A DNA stretch of 64,000 nucleotides from positions 186,001 to 250,000 of the forward strand of contig JBDVXK010000024.1 in the NCBI GenBank assembly GCA_039964455.1. Reading direction: 5' to 3'. A model generated the notes under the pieces. The model had not been told where the DNA came from, did not search any database, and saw only the letters and a list, made by a program, of their open reading frames with translations. Position 1 is the first letter of the stretch; each line of letters starts with the position of its first letter. Of the stretch, positions 6,951 through 16,286 are shown one piece after another. The DNA is from CALJFL01 sp039964455 (GTDB lineage Bacteria; Pseudomonadota; Gammaproteobacteria; Pseudomonadales; Halieaceae). Position numbers and translations under genes: made by a program.

Positions 6951-9650
6951 CTAGAAGTTATAACGCACCCTGGCACCAAAAGTACGGGGGTTGGGTAGCG
7001 ACAGGTTTGCAGAGAAAGGCGGTGTCTGGCCGCCTGGCATAAAGCCGTAGCTCACATTACCAAGACCCGACTGCACATCTTCTTCATCTGTCAGGTTGTT
7101 AACATAAGCAGTAACCAACCAGTTCTCGTTGCTAAAGCCGGCCGTGAAATCAACCAGCCAGATCGATGGCAAGTAGCTTATGTTGCCCTGATCCAGGTAC
7201 TGCTTTGATCGATAGGTGCTGAACAACTCGCCAAAATACGACCAGCCCTCATTGAACTGACCATCGTAGCGTGCGGCTAATATACCGTTGTCTTCGGGAG
7301 TGTTGGTAAACTCTTTACCACTGAAGTCACCCTCCTCATTGCCGGAAAGTACACGGTCATAGGTGCCAGGATCACCCACGTCACTGATATTAAAATCCTT
7401 ATACTCAGTGTCTACATGAGTCCAGGCTGCAGTGAACGTCCAGTTGGCAGAAGGCCTGTAGATCGCCTCCATTTCAACCCCGATGATTTCACTTTCACCG
7501 GCATTGGTAATGGAAACATTGGCAACACCGGCACTGTTACGAATGAAGTAAGGCACCTGCTGATCGGTGTAATCATTGTAAAATACCGCTGCATTGAAGC
7601 GCAGCCGATTATCCAACAGGTCTGTCTTCATACCTATTTCATAGGCCCAAAGCTCTTCCGGCTCATAATGGCCCGTAGAAATATCACCGTTACCATCCGT
7701 GGTGGCTATGCCACCTGGTTTGAAGCCTTTACCGGCTGATACATACAGAAACACATCATCATTTAACTGCCAGTCGGCACCAACACGTGGCACAAACTCG
7801 CTTTCCTCAATACTCTGCTTCTGAAACTCCGGAACAGTAGAGAAAGTCTCAGGATTAAAATATGGCATATTGAGAAAGCCATTAATAAATGTGTCTATTG
7901 GCAGGCTCTTGTAGTCGATATCTTCTTCGAGGTAACGCCCCTCCACGGTCATACGCAAAGTGTCGCTGAAGTTGTAAACGAAAGATGCCGCCACCGACCA
8001 GTGTTGAGTATCCCTGAACATAGGTATCTCATTGGGCACCATCTCTTCCTGCACACCACTGAAGAAGGGGCAGGTCTCAACTTTGCCCGGTACGGCACAG
8101 AAAGGGTCTGCAAAGCGCGACAGGACGGAGTTCCAATAGGTGGTATCCATAGTCTCACGGGCCCACCACATCTGGTTCATGACGGCATCCATGTCCTCTT
8201 CCCAATACAGTACATCCGCCATCCACTCCAGGTCACCAGCATCACCCGTAAAGCGAAACTCTTGCGAAAATTGATCATATTCGAAAGACGTATCAGAGTT
8301 GGTATTAACACCGAACTGGGTAAATGCCGCCGTTGGATCATTGTTGAGAGGGGTGAAATCTGGTGGGTCACCAAAAGGGTCTGCGAACGCGTACTGTGGG
8401 TCAAAGATAGCGGTGCCAGGCCCAAGCGTTTCAAGGTCAAAGTTGGTTAAATCAAAATCCTCTTCAATTGAGGTCTCATTGGTGGTGAACCCTGTCAAAG
8501 ACAGCACTTCGATATCGCCCACCATCCATTCCAACTCGAGTGTGGCCCGGAAGTTTTCGATCTCGCTGCCTTTGAAGTCACGACCGGTTTGTGGATTTGG
8601 GGATTGATCTATATCGCTCTCTCCCACATCGCGCATTTCGCCAACAAGCATAGAGGCACAAGCGGTAGAGCCACCCGTCAAATGGGCAAATGAAGGCGCT
8701 TCAGCGCACTCTTGCGGTGTCGATTCAGGCCGACCAAACGCACCTCCGGCAATGGGCAGGTTCTTGGCGCCATCCTGTAGCGAGCCTCTTAGTAAAAAGT
8801 CTCCATCCTCACTGATATTGGTGAGGCTATTGTTTGCCGCTACTGCCCGTGGCGTATAGGACTCATCCGCATACTCAGCGCGAAAATAAGCGCTGAAATC
8901 ACCGTCTGGTGTGAAGTTAAGCGTTACTGCCAGACCATCCTGTTCTACCCCACCGAGGTCGCCGCCAGTATTGGGGTTTTCATAATGGCCATCAAAATCA
9001 GAGGTCAGCACTGTCACGCCCATAGCGAGCGTATCGTCGATCAGCGGAAAAGAGCCATTTCCGTAGCCTTTCCAGTAGCCGTGCTCGTCGTATTCGCCTT
9101 CGACGTAACCATAAAAGCCATCACTGGCCACGGGGCGCTTGGTGATATAGTTGACCGCCCCGGCAAAAGCAGAGCGACCGTAGGTCACGCTCTGAGGCCC
9201 CTTGATAACCTCTACCCGCTCCAGGTCCAGAAGGCTCAGGTTGGCAAATGCTCCACCGCCCGCGACTGTCAGTGTCTCTGAAGAAATATCAATGCCATCT
9301 ACCATAATGGCAACATTGGGTCTTCCGCGGTTAATGCTCATGCCACGGATTACAGGACGGGTATCGTTAGGCAGCACCCCCTGCTGGAATGTCAGGCCAG
9401 GGGCATATTTGGCAACATCTTCCAGCGTCGTGATGGCCTTCTCATCGAGCTGGGCGGCCCCAATCGCGTCGATCGCAATCGGCACCGACTGAAGATTTTC
9501 GACTTTTTTCCGTGCCGTGACCAACACCTCTTCCAGTGCAAAGTCTTCACCTTGAAGTGCAGTAACTGTCTGGGACTGGCCCAGAGACTGGAGCGAGGTG
9601 ATCATGGTTGTTGCTGCAACCGCCATCGCTATCTGATTCTTTCTTAACAT
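6951..9650 (-). CDS. TonB-dependent outer-membrane receptor 1
   Basis: 899 residues with a signal peptide (MLRKNQIAMAVAATT...), a TonB box-like EEVLVTAR near residue 42, a plug domain (IRGMSINRG, VDGIDIS, LERVEVIKGPQSVTYGRSA about 100-160) and a 22-strand barrel ending in the aromatic terminus FGARVRYNF. It resembles the proteobacterial receptors that import large or scarce molecules with TonB-ExbBD energy. It has its own terminator. Its start is about 120 bases from operator-like site 2, nearly identical to the site in front of the NYC1/NOL-RCCR operon, so the ligand may be the substrate of that pathway, such as a chlorophyll derivative or bilin (inference). Confidence 0.95.
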   Translation of the reverse strand: MLRKNQIAMAVAATTMITSLQSLGQSQTVTALQGEDFALEEVLVTARKKVENLQSVPIAIDAIGAAQLDEKAITTLEDVAKYAPGLTFQQGVLPNDTRPVIRGMSINRGRPNVAIMVDGIDISSETLTVAGGGAFANLSLLDLERVEVIKGPQSVTYGRSAFAGAVNYITKRPVASDGFYGYVEGEYDEHGYWKGYGNGSFPLIDDTLAMGVTVLTSDFDGHYENPNTGGDLGGVEQDGLAVTLNFTPDGDFSAYFRAEYADESYTPRAVAANNSLTNISEDGDFLLRGSLQDGAKNLPIAGGAFGRPESTPQECAEAPSFAHLTGGSTACASMLVGEMRDVGESDIDQSPNPQTGRDFKGSEIENFRATLELEWMVGDIEVLSLTGFTTNETSIEEDFDLTNFDLETLGPGTAIFDPQYAFADPFGDPPDFTPLNNDPTAAFTQFGVNTNSDTSFEYDQFSQEFRFTGDAGDLEWMADVLYWEEDMDAVMNQMWWARETMDTTYWNSVLSRFADPFCAVPGKVETCPFFSGVQEEMVPNEIPMFRDTQHWSVAASFVYNFSDTLRMTVEGRYLEEDIDYKSLPIDTFINGFLNMPYFNPETFSTVPEFQKQSIEESEFVPRVGADWQLNDDVFLYVSAGKGFKPGGIATTDGNGDISTGHYEPEELWAYEIGMKTDLLDNRLRFNAAVFYNDYTDQQVPYFIRNSAGVANVSITNAGESEIIGVEMEAIYRPSANWTFTAAWTHVDTEYKDFNISDVGDPGTYDRVLSGNEEGDFSGKEFTNTPEDNGILAARYDGQFNEGWSYFGELFSTYRSKQYLDQGNISYLPSIWLVDFTAGFSNENWLVTAYVNNLTDEEDVQSGLGNVSYGFMPGGQTPPFSANLSLPNPRTFGARVRYNF

Positions 9651-9770
9651 TCTAACCCCCGAAGGATGAGTCGGTATTTTTGCTTTATTGCCGATCCGAT
9701 CTTTAGTGCCGGATTCCGCTTATCTCGTTGCAGACTACTGGATACCGCCTGTGCAATCTACACCACAGCT

Positions 9771-9794
9771 ATTGTTATACTTTTATATCATTTG
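9771..9794. promoter_or_regulatory. Palindromic operator-like site 2
   Basis: The arms ATTGTTAT and ATATCATT are separated by 6 bases and followed by TG. It differs from site 1 at 3 of 24 positions. It lies upstream of the TonB receptor gene (start 9650, minus) and just after the end of the gene at 9808-10584. Confidence 0.65.
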
Positions 9795-9807
9795 CCCATG
9801 ATAATTA

Positions 9808-10584
9808 TCAAAATTCTTCCATTAGCCGGCCTTTTCCGGTCACTTTATCGTCGATACCGCAGCTGCGCAGTGCATGCCATATTGTTGCAACATTAATGGG
9901 TATCAGTGGCTTCTCCAGAGTGTGCTCCAGAGTGGGAAAAAGATCGATGGTCGAGAGGTTGGTGCCGCACTGAATAATCGCATCCACATCATCACCATCT
10001 ACCTGCTTTACTGCATCCAGCACTTCTTTGATGGGTGTCTCGGCGATGGCCGTGGCAGAGGCACAATTGAGCCCGCAGATATTTTTGACTTCAAAGCCGA
10101 TCTCACTGAAAAACTGGCGTACGTTGTCATCACCGACCGGTGGATACGGGGTAATTACAGACAGGGTCTTGGCACCGAAGCTGTTCAGGGCCTTGCGGGT
10201 CGCGTCTGCGCCAGTGGTCAGCCCCAGATCACCAATGTGTTCGCGTATGCCTTCCTCAAACAGCTGGCTGCCCTCCAGCCCACCCCAGAAGGTCTCGGCT
10301 GACATCCCCAGCATGATGTGACTGACCTTGGCGGAAATCACATTGCGCAGGGCCATGGGAATTTCGCCCCGCATTATTTCAAGAAAGCGCTCGAATACAG
10401 CGTCAACGCCCTCTCCGGTTGCTGCCTGTTCATCAGCCCAATTGCGCAGCTCAATCCAGAAGCGGGACGGATGCCAGGTGACCCCGTCAATGGCGAACTT
10501 TTGCAGATCGTACTCCACACCGGTATTGGTGGAGGGTATGACCACGCCGATCTGTGCGCGGCGCGCTATCTGGTAATTGTCCAT
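9808..10584 (-). CDS. Maleate isomerase / arylmalonate decarboxylase-family protein 1 (Asp/Glu racemase superfamily)
   Basis: 258 residues. The IGVVIPSTNTGVE opening (12-24) is the standard start of maleate isomerase and arylmalonate decarboxylase (AMDase) proteins. The first active-site loop reads MLGMSAETFWGG (Gly93, as Gly74 in AMDase, where isomerases and racemases have Cys). The second reads IIQCGTNLST with Cys206 at the position of AMDase Cys188, followed by the conserved PINVATIWHALRSCG. A one-cysteine site suggests decarboxylation or another proton-transfer reaction on a substituted malonate or maleate rather than a two-cysteine cis-trans isomerisation. It is transcribed toward the TonB gene. 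It is a paralogue of 13596-14432, in which the cysteine is lost. Confidence 0.8.
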   Translation of the reverse strand: MDNYQIARRAQIGVVIPSTNTGVEYDLQKFAIDGVTWHPSRFWIELRNWADEQAATGEGVDAVFERFLEIMRGEIPMALRNVISAKVSHIMLGMSAETFWGGLEGSQLFEEGIREHIGDLGLTTGADATRKALNSFGAKTLSVITPYPPVGDDNVRQFFSEIGFEVKNICGLNCASATAIAETPIKEVLDAVKQVDGDDVDAIIQCGTNLSTIDLFPTLEHTLEKPLIPINVATIWHALRSCGIDDKVTGKGRLMEEF

Positions 10585-10681
10585 CAGGCGTAATTACTTC
10601 GTTTGTACTGGTGGTGCTTGTTATAACCCAGCGCCCGGAAGCAGCGCATGATATTTGTCAAAACAAGCTTCCCAGAGAAGC

Positions 10682-11350
10682 CTATTGCGGCGGCCGTGGC
10701 AGCGCACCGGTAATCAGTGCATCAAGGTATACCGGCGAAATAATGTGGCAGTAATAAACCCCCTTGAAGCTGTCCGGCATGGGGATATACCAGGCATCCG
10801 GGACATAAAGGGATCTGGATAAAAGGTGTACAGCACCAGTTTGATCTACCGAAATCGGCTGAAACGGCCAGGGATCAAGCCACATAGGGCCGATGAAGGT
10901 GGAGTCCTCATCGTCGATGACGAAATCACCGCGAGCGAGCACCGCCGGATGGGCGCCCTTCTGCGCAAACCGGGTTTCCAACATACTGGACAATACGGTC
11001 TCACAAGTCTGGCTACTACCGGCAACCGCGCCATCGATACCGTAAACCGCATTGATCTGTTCAGCTGTCTTCATCTTGCAGGACACCACTTTGGGAATCC
11101 CTGCACTGTCCTCGGGGTTACTGAAAAACTGCGGGACGGTTAATGGTTCGATTGAGGCCTTGGATTCCACGAAGGCCTCGCGATCTTCATAAACTACTAC
11201 CTTCGCCTGCATGTCCGTCTGGGCGATCCACTGCTGCGCTTTACCGCAAAACTCGTCAGCAAAAGCCAGGGGGGCGAACAGCAGTTTCAAGGCCATACAT
11301 ACCGCGAGAAAAGACTTTACTGCCTGTGAGAGAGATGGAGGTGACATCAT
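10682..11350 (-). CDS. Secreted hypothetical protein
   Basis: 222 residues from the ATG at 11350; an upstream TTG would add 10. The N-terminus has a hydrophobic stretch (AVCMALKLLFAPLAFA) ending in an Ala-x-Ala-like site before DEFCGKAQQW, so export to the periplasm is likely. Several cysteines (EFCGKA, VSCKMK, SQTCET, VYYCHI) could form disulfides. The C-terminal half has FIGPMWLDPWPFQPI and GVYYCHIISPVYLDAL. I do not recognise the family. It is divergent from the membrane protein at 11447, and a weak copy of the palindromic motif lies between them. Confidence 0.7.
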   Translation of the reverse strand: MMSPPSLSQAVKSFLAVCMALKLLFAPLAFADEFCGKAQQWIAQTDMQAKVVVYEDREAFVESKASIEPLTVPQFFSNPEDSAGIPKVVSCKMKTAEQINAVYGIDGAVAGSSQTCETVLSSMLETRFAQKGAHPAVLARGDFVIDDEDSTFIGPMWLDPWPFQPISVDQTGAVHLLSRSLYVPDAWYIPMPDSFKGVYYCHIISPVYLDALITGALPRPPQ

Positions 11351-11396
11351 TGTTTGACTTACCGCAACCTGCTTGATCAATTGGCCATTAAAGCAT

Positions 11397-11420
11397 ATTG
11401 ATATAATATTAGTACATATC
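11397..11420. promoter_or_regulatory. Weak copy of the palindromic operator-like motif (site 6)
   Basis: The left arm ATTGATAT matches the motif well (7 of 8); the right half is degenerate (ACATATC). It sits in the divergent spacer between 11350 (minus) and 11447 (plus), where the strong sites also tend to lie. Tentative. Confidence 0.3.
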
Positions 11421-11446
11421 GACCGCTGCTAATACGGACAAGCACT

Positions 11447-12370
11447 ATGAGCACTGATTCAGTGGCCGGGCAACCACTCGGTTTTAATTCCAGACTGCGC
11501 AAAGCTCCCCTGCTGGGCTGCATGATCGTGGTGATGATGGTGTGTGAGAAAATGCTGGCGCATACCTATACCGTGCTCACTATTTACGTGTTGCCGGAAC
11601 CCTGGAAGTGGGTAATCCCGTTTTTTGTTGGCTGTATCGGGGTTTGGTTAATCCTGCGAGGCATGGGCAAGGACGAGGTCAAGGGCTCGCTATTTGGCTA
11701 TCTAGGGGCCGTGCTCATCTGGATGTCCTGGTTTGAGTCCGGCCTGCCGCTGATGGCGCACGCCGCCCAGATACCCCCGGCTATTCCTGAGGATGGCAAC
11801 GTGATGGCCGGCCTGCTGGGCGAACACATTTTCCTGCAGATGAGCGGTATTTTTTGTATTGTCAGCCTGTTCTTTATCACGCTGAACAAAGACGTGCGCT
11901 GCCGTATGTTAATTTGGATACGCCGCAGCCTGCGTCTAACCACCGTCACCGGCAAACCCACTCAGGGCTACCGGCCAAATGTGTCGCGGGTGGCGGCTTT
12001 CGAGTACTTTTTCGTTACCTGGTTCATGTATGTCTTGATGATTACCATCATTGATCCGCGCATATTCGGACTGCATCACCCGGTTACCTACACCTTATCT
12101 GCACTTGTCTGCGGCTGGGGCGTCTACCTGTTATACAAATGCACGCAACAGCGAGAAGTTGGGCTGGCTATTCGCTATGGCATTGGTGCTGTTGGGGTAG
12201 CCTGGTTCATTCCTGAAACGCTGGCTTTTTACGATGTGCTTTATGAGTTCTATTTGAGAGTGGATCTGCATCCAATAGCAATGACGTTCGTGGCGCTGGC
12301 CTACCTGGGCTGCATACGCGTCATTTACACCACGCCCATAGACGACAAGACCGGTCGCTCTGCGCAGTAA
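11447..12370 (+). CDS. Polytopic membrane protein of unknown function
   Basis: 307 residues with about seven hydrophobic segments (for example LLGCMIVVMMVC, WVIPFFVGCIGVWLIL, MSGIFCIVSLFFITL, YFFVTWFMYVLMITII). Histidines occur near predicted membrane edges (MLAHTY, MAHAAQ, LGEHIF, LHHPVTY, DLHPIAM), which could hold a metal or heme, but no family motif is recognised. Its stop lies one base from the stop of the convergent MFS gene. Divergent from a secreted protein gene; the two may work together. Confidence 0.75.
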   Translation: MSTDSVAGQPLGFNSRLRKAPLLGCMIVVMMVCEKMLAHTYTVLTIYVLPEPWKWVIPFFVGCIGVWLILRGMGKDEVKGSLFGYLGAVLIWMSWFESGLPLMAHAAQIPPAIPEDGNVMAGLLGEHIFLQMSGIFCIVSLFFITLNKDVRCRMLIWIRRSLRLTTVTGKPTQGYRPNVSRVAAFEYFFVTWFMYVLMITIIDPRIFGLHHPVTYTLSALVCGWGVYLLYKCTQQREVGLAIRYGIGAVGVAWFIPETLAFYDVLYEFYLRVDLHPIAMTFVALAYLGCIRVIYTTPIDDKTGRSAQ

Positions 12371-12371
12371 T

Positions 12372-13568
12372 CTAGTCCGGGCGATGAATAGCCCAATGAG
12401 ACTGAACACTGCGCGCCAAAAGATACAGGCATACCATCGTGACTGCGGTGACCGCATAGGGGCTTTGTATATGTATCTGAGCGAATATCACCCCAGTTGT
12501 CAGAGTGCCCAGCACCCTGCCCAGCGTTCCCGCTGAGGAATAAAGCCCCAGCACCATTCCACGCTCGGTCGGCCCTGCGCACTGGGAGACCAGACTCTGC
12601 ATGGACGTGAGAATAAGCGCGGCAGCCGCTGATTGCAGAGCGAGCGCCGCCATCGCGCCGTAATAACTGCCATAGCTCCCCGCCACCACGGTTGCCACCA
12701 TTGCCAGGGCGAAACCCAGCGCACCTACCTGGAATAGACGGTGCTCGCCATAGGCGCGGGTCAGCGGACCAATGGCGCCCCCCTGAATACCTGCCAGTAC
12801 GATTCCACCTACCAGCAACAAGGGGGTTAGATCACGCGGGCCAAGCGCTATACCGGTATCCCTGACCCAAAGCGGATAAATCGATTCCACCAGACCGGCA
12901 CCCAGGTTATAGATTAAGACGCCCGTCAAAAAATGCGGTATCAGTGGCCTGTCCCACAACTGTCTCAAAATCGCGATGCGCCCCGGATGAGGTTGTGCTC
13001 GCAATGCATCGCGATGCTCACGGTCCAGGCTCTCCGGCAGAAGAAATACAATAGCCAGGAATGCCGCAGCGCTCATTGCTGCCGACAACATGGCCGGTAG
13101 AAATAGATTAGCGGTAGCGAAGTCATCGCCCGCCAGGTAGCTACCCAAAGCCGGACCGATGATAAAGCCCAGACCAAAAGCCGCACCAATCAACCCCATT
13201 CCCTTGGCGCGATCAGCCTCGGTTGTTATATCAGTGATATATGCCTGAGCCGCGGCAATATTGCCGGCCATCAACCCTGCCAACAAACGGGAAAAAGCGA
13301 CAACCCAAAGGGACGTGGCAAAACCCAGCATCAGGTAACCAAGAATGGCGCCGACCATACTGATCATCAGTATCGGGCGCCGGCCATAGTAGTCGCTCAG
13401 CCTGCCCAGTATTGGCGTCGATATAAGCATCCCTACCGCATACAGCGCCATACAAAAGGTAGCCAACTCAGGGCCGCCACCAAGTTGCACAACATAGTAG
13501 GCAAGAATGGGCACCATGATGCCGAACCCAATAAGGTCCAGCACGATCACCAGAAAAACGATTAGCAT
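12372..13568 (-). CDS. MFS transporter, TetA/DHA1-like
   Basis: 398 residues and 12 predicted helices. The N-terminus LDLIGFGIMVPILAYYVVQLGG and the loop LGRLSDYYGRRPILM (about 60-72) are typical of the DHA1 drug:H+ antiporter branch that includes TetA, as is RLLAGLMAGNIAAAQAYI. It is the last gene of the minus-strand operon that begins at 22444, 27 bases after the AMDase-like gene. Its likely role is moving a pathway intermediate or end product across the inner membrane. It belongs to a different MFS branch from the carriers at 3076 and 23301. Confidence 0.88.
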   Translation of the reverse strand: MLIVFLVIVLDLIGFGIMVPILAYYVVQLGGGPELATFCMALYAVGMLISTPILGRLSDYYGRRPILMISMVGAILGYLMLGFATSLWVVAFSRLLAGLMAGNIAAAQAYITDITTEADRAKGMGLIGAAFGLGFIIGPALGSYLAGDDFATANLFLPAMLSAAMSAAAFLAIVFLLPESLDREHRDALRAQPHPGRIAILRQLWDRPLIPHFLTGVLIYNLGAGLVESIYPLWVRDTGIALGPRDLTPLLLVGGIVLAGIQGGAIGPLTRAYGEHRLFQVGALGFALAMVATVVAGSYGSYYGAMAALALQSAAAALILTSMQSLVSQCAGPTERGMVLGLYSSAGTLGRVLGTLTTGVIFAQIHIQSPYAVTAVTMVCLYLLARSVQSHWAIHRPD

Positions 13569-13595
13569 AGGGCTAGTCCAGCCGGCGCTGCGGAA

Positions 13596-14432
13596 TCAAT
13601 GTTCTTCGAATAACAATCCCAGGTGGTCGTATTGATCGCGTACGCCACAGCTGCGCAGCGCATGCCACGCGGTTGCCACGTTGATGGGTAACACCGGTTT
13701 GGCCAACCACTTTTCGATAATCGGGAACGTCGTAGACGTGGACAGGTTTGTACCCACCTGAATGATTGCGTCAATATCGTCGCCATCAACCTGCCGCACC
13801 GCGTCCATCACTTCATGCTCGGAAACCAGGGCAATGGCGTCGTGGGCATTTTCGCAACGCAGGCCCAGAACATGTTTGACGTTGTAGCCCGAGTCTTCAA
13901 AAAACAAACGTACATTTTTATCGCCTATAGGCTGGTAGGGTGTAATCACCGCAATATTTTTGCCTTTACCTCCGGCCACATCCAGCGCTTCCAGCGCAGC
14001 AATCACCGCGTTGGCCCCGGTGGTTAAGCCGTTTTCTTCGCCCACCATTTCCTGAATACGATCGACGAAGCCGTCGTTGCCCTTGATACCGCCCCAGAAT
14101 GTTTCCGCAGACATACCCATCATTACATGGTCGGGTTTGCAGGTTTTAACAGAGGCGATAGAGTCGCCGATGGTCTGGCGCAACATATCGAGAAACTTCA
14201 TGAAGTTTTCGTCGTCACTCAGGTCGGCGTGTTCGATCAGAAAGCGGCTGAAATGCCAGGTAACGCCGCGCGGTATGATGCGCTGGCAATCGTACTCCAC
14301 CGCCGTATTGGTGGAAGGAATAATCACGCCAATCTTGGCACGATGCCCGATGTAGTTATCCAGATGGCCATTGGTACGCTGGTCGCGATCGCGGGTACGC
14401 GATAGGTCCAGTTCGATTTCGGGCATTGTCAT
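13596..14432 (-). CDS. Maleate isomerase / AMDase-family protein 2, catalytic Cys replaced by Val
   Basis: 278 residues from the ATG at 14432, which has GAGGAA 9 bases upstream; a longer frame to 14483 would overlap the previous gene. The family opening is IGVIIPSTNTAVE. The first loop is MMGMSAETFWGG, and the second reads IIQVGTNLST: Val226 (codon GTG) stands where paralogue 1 has Cys206 and AMDase has its acid/base cysteine. The distal PINVATAWHALRSCG is kept. The protein therefore lacks both classical catalytic cysteines, and either uses another residue, does non-redox chemistry such as amide or ring-opening binding, or is a non-catalytic partner. Second-last gene of the 22444-12372 operon. 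Confidence 0.8.
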   Translation of the reverse strand: MTMPEIELDLSRTRDRDQRTNGHLDNYIGHRAKIGVIIPSTNTAVEYDCQRIIPRGVTWHFSRFLIEHADLSDDENFMKFLDMLRQTIGDSIASVKTCKPDHVMMGMSAETFWGGIKGNDGFVDRIQEMVGEENGLTTGANAVIAALEALDVAGGKGKNIAVITPYQPIGDKNVRLFFEDSGYNVKHVLGLRCENAHDAIALVSEHEVMDAVRQVDGDDIDAIIQVGTNLSTSTTFPIIEKWLAKPVLPINVATAWHALRSCGVRDQYDHLGLLFEEH

Positions 14433-14466
14433 CAGCAGTTTCCTCGTGTTTTCCGATTGCTGCAGC

Positions 14467-15690
14467 TCAGGCCACAGCCTCACTGTCGCGTACGCAGTTG
14501 ATCATAGCGCGCTCCAACAGGAACTCGCGTGCCTTGACCGGGTCGGCAGCGGTTTCCATCAACATTGCCTGTCGCTTGTTCTGGGTATCGCGATCGCGGG
14601 CCTCCATCAGCTTCTTGTTAGCGATGGTATGGTCCTGAACGAAACGCACAGCGAGGTCTCGACGCTGACGGTTGTAATGTTCGAAGCTGGCCAGATAATC
14701 ATCACCGGCCAACAAAATACTCTCCAGCTTTTGCGCCAGGTTGTAGGCATCGTGTATGCCGCCATTCATACCCATGCCGCCCAGTGGATTATTGATGTGG
14801 CAGGCGTCGCCAACCAATACCACCCTACCCTGATAGTAGGTTTCAGCGACTCGCTGGTTCACGGAATACAGCGTGCGGTGCCCGATATCATAGTCACCTT
14901 CCTTATCATGGAGATGGTGTAAACGCGCCTGGATAAATTCATCTGACAGCAGTTTTTCTTCGTCCTTGGCGGTCTCTGGCGTGGTGGGAAATAAAACGCG
15001 CCATATTTTCTCGGTGCGTAAAATTACACACCACTCGTCGGGGTCAGAGACATAGTTAACCCAGGACAATTTCTCGAATACATCCTCGAAGGGAAAACTT
15101 GTGCTGACTACGAGAAACTTTTCATCGTAGGTAAAGCCGAGAAAATCAATGCCGGCCTGCTTCCGGATACAGCTTCGCGCACCTTCGGCACTGACCAGGA
15201 AGGAGCCACGAATAACCTCTTCGCCATCTTCAGTGCGCACACTGACAGCTACCCCATTCTCGTTCTGCTCAAAACCAGTCACCTCATGGGAAAATCTGAC
15301 AGTGGCAGCCGGCAATGTCGCCAATACCTCATTGACCATGTGAGTGAACTCGTACTGTTCCAGCTGCAACCGGAACGGAAACCGGGTGCTATCGGCAATG
15401 AGGGCCATATCAAAATCAGCAATTTCATTGGTGCGCCTGTCACGGTACTGATAGTGGTCAACCTTGAGGCCCTTGGACAACATGGAATCGATAACACCGT
15501 GCCCCAGGCTGGCGATCATCTCCAGGCTTGGCGGATGAAAAGTGGAGGCCCTCAAATCCACCGGCAAAGTAGCTTCTTTTTCCAGCAGCACAACAGGAAT
15601 GTCCCGCTGCGCAAGATACAGCGCCAGTACCGAGCCGGCAGGACCGGAGCCAGCAATAACAACAGGTGCTATTTCGCTAACACTGGTCAC
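14467..15690 (-). CDS. Class A FAD-dependent aromatic/heteroaromatic monooxygenase
   Basis: 407 residues with a GTG start overlapping the stop of the upstream hydrolase gene by 4 bases. FAD motifs of the p-hydroxybenzoate hydroxylase group: GSGPAG (14-19), a SAEGARSCIRK segment (167-177) in place of the usual DG motif, and GDACHINNPLGGMGMNGG (294-311). The C-terminal extension of the phenol hydroxylases is absent. The family hydroxylates or, as in 2-methyl-3-hydroxypyridine-5-carboxylate oxygenase, opens activated rings using NAD(P)H and O2. Its neighbours (maleamate-amidase-like and deformylase-position hydrolase) give the same order of functions as the nicotinate lower pathway, so oxidation of an N-heterocycle such as a pyrrole is plausible. 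Confidence 0.85.
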   Translation of the reverse strand: MTSVSEIAPVVIAGSGPAGSVLALYLAQRDIPVVLLEKEATLPVDLRASTFHPPSLEMIASLGHGVIDSMLSKGLKVDHYQYRDRRTNEIADFDMALIADSTRFPFRLQLEQYEFTHMVNEVLATLPAATVRFSHEVTGFEQNENGVAVSVRTEDGEEVIRGSFLVSAEGARSCIRKQAGIDFLGFTYDEKFLVVSTSFPFEDVFEKLSWVNYVSDPDEWCVILRTEKIWRVLFPTTPETAKDEEKLLSDEFIQARLHHLHDKEGDYDIGHRTLYSVNQRVAETYYQGRVVLVGDACHINNPLGGMGMNGGIHDAYNLAQKLESILLAGDDYLASFEHYNRQRRDLAVRFVQDHTIANKKLMEARDRDTQNKRQAMLMETAADPVKAREFLLERAMINCVRDSEAVA

Positions 15691-16286
15691 ACATCACCCT
15701 GCGGCAGGCCTGCAACGATATCGTCGACATCCATCACATCGGCATACTTGGCATGCATATCGAACAGATTGGCATCGTGAGCATCGGGATTGCGATCACC
15801 TACCGCCTGCCGGGCTACAACCACCCGGTATTCATATTGCATGCCATCAACAACTGTGGCGCGCACACAGCCGCTGGTGGTAAGGCCGGTGACCACCAGT
15901 GAATCGACGTCTGCTGCACGCAGCTGTTGGTCCAGATCTGTTTTGTGAAAACTGCTTGCCCACTGTTTTTCTATGAGTACATCACCAGACTGCATGTCGA
16001 GGCGAGGATCCACGCGCACCCAATCAGATTCGGGCGTCAGAACATTCAGGGCATTGATGCGATCGCGAAAAACTCGTGCCTGATCTTCACCGTGATAAAC
16101 CACTGTGGTGAAAAAAATCGGCAAATCCTGCTTATGAAAAGCGTCAATCAGCGTCGCGTTAGCGGCCACCACCTCCGGACAATCACAACCCAGCGGGCAA
16201 TTGGCATCCGTAAATCCATTGATCATGTCGACTACCACCAGCGCAGGTTTATCACCCACACCCAGACTGTTTCGATTCAAGTCCAT
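15687..16286 (-). CDS. Isochorismatase-family cysteine hydrolase, maleamate amidase-like
   Basis: 199 residues. The catalytic triad is visible: Asp20 in VVVDMINGF, Lys107 in IEKQWASSF and Cys140 in TTSGCVRATVVD. The TSGCVRA motif and length are those of N-carbamoylsarcosine amidase and maleamate amidohydrolase (NicF) rather than isochorismatases, which often lack the cysteine. Predicted reaction: hydrolysis of an amide of a dicarboxylic acid (maleamate or substituted maleamate) to the acid and ammonia, in the cytoplasm. It is tightly packed between an alpha/beta hydrolase and a flavin monooxygenase. Such a half-amidase would be expected if substituted maleimides from tetrapyrroles are degraded. 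Confidence 0.85.
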   Translation of the reverse strand: MDLNRNSLGVGDKPALVVVDMINGFTDANCPLGCDCPEVVAANATLIDAFHKQDLPIFFTTVVYHGEDQARVFRDRINALNVLTPESDWVRVDPRLDMQSGDVLIEKQWASSFHKTDLDQQLRAADVDSLVVTGLTTSGCVRATVVDGMQYEYRVVVARQAVGDRNPDAHDANLFDMHAKYADVMDVDDIVAGLPQGDV

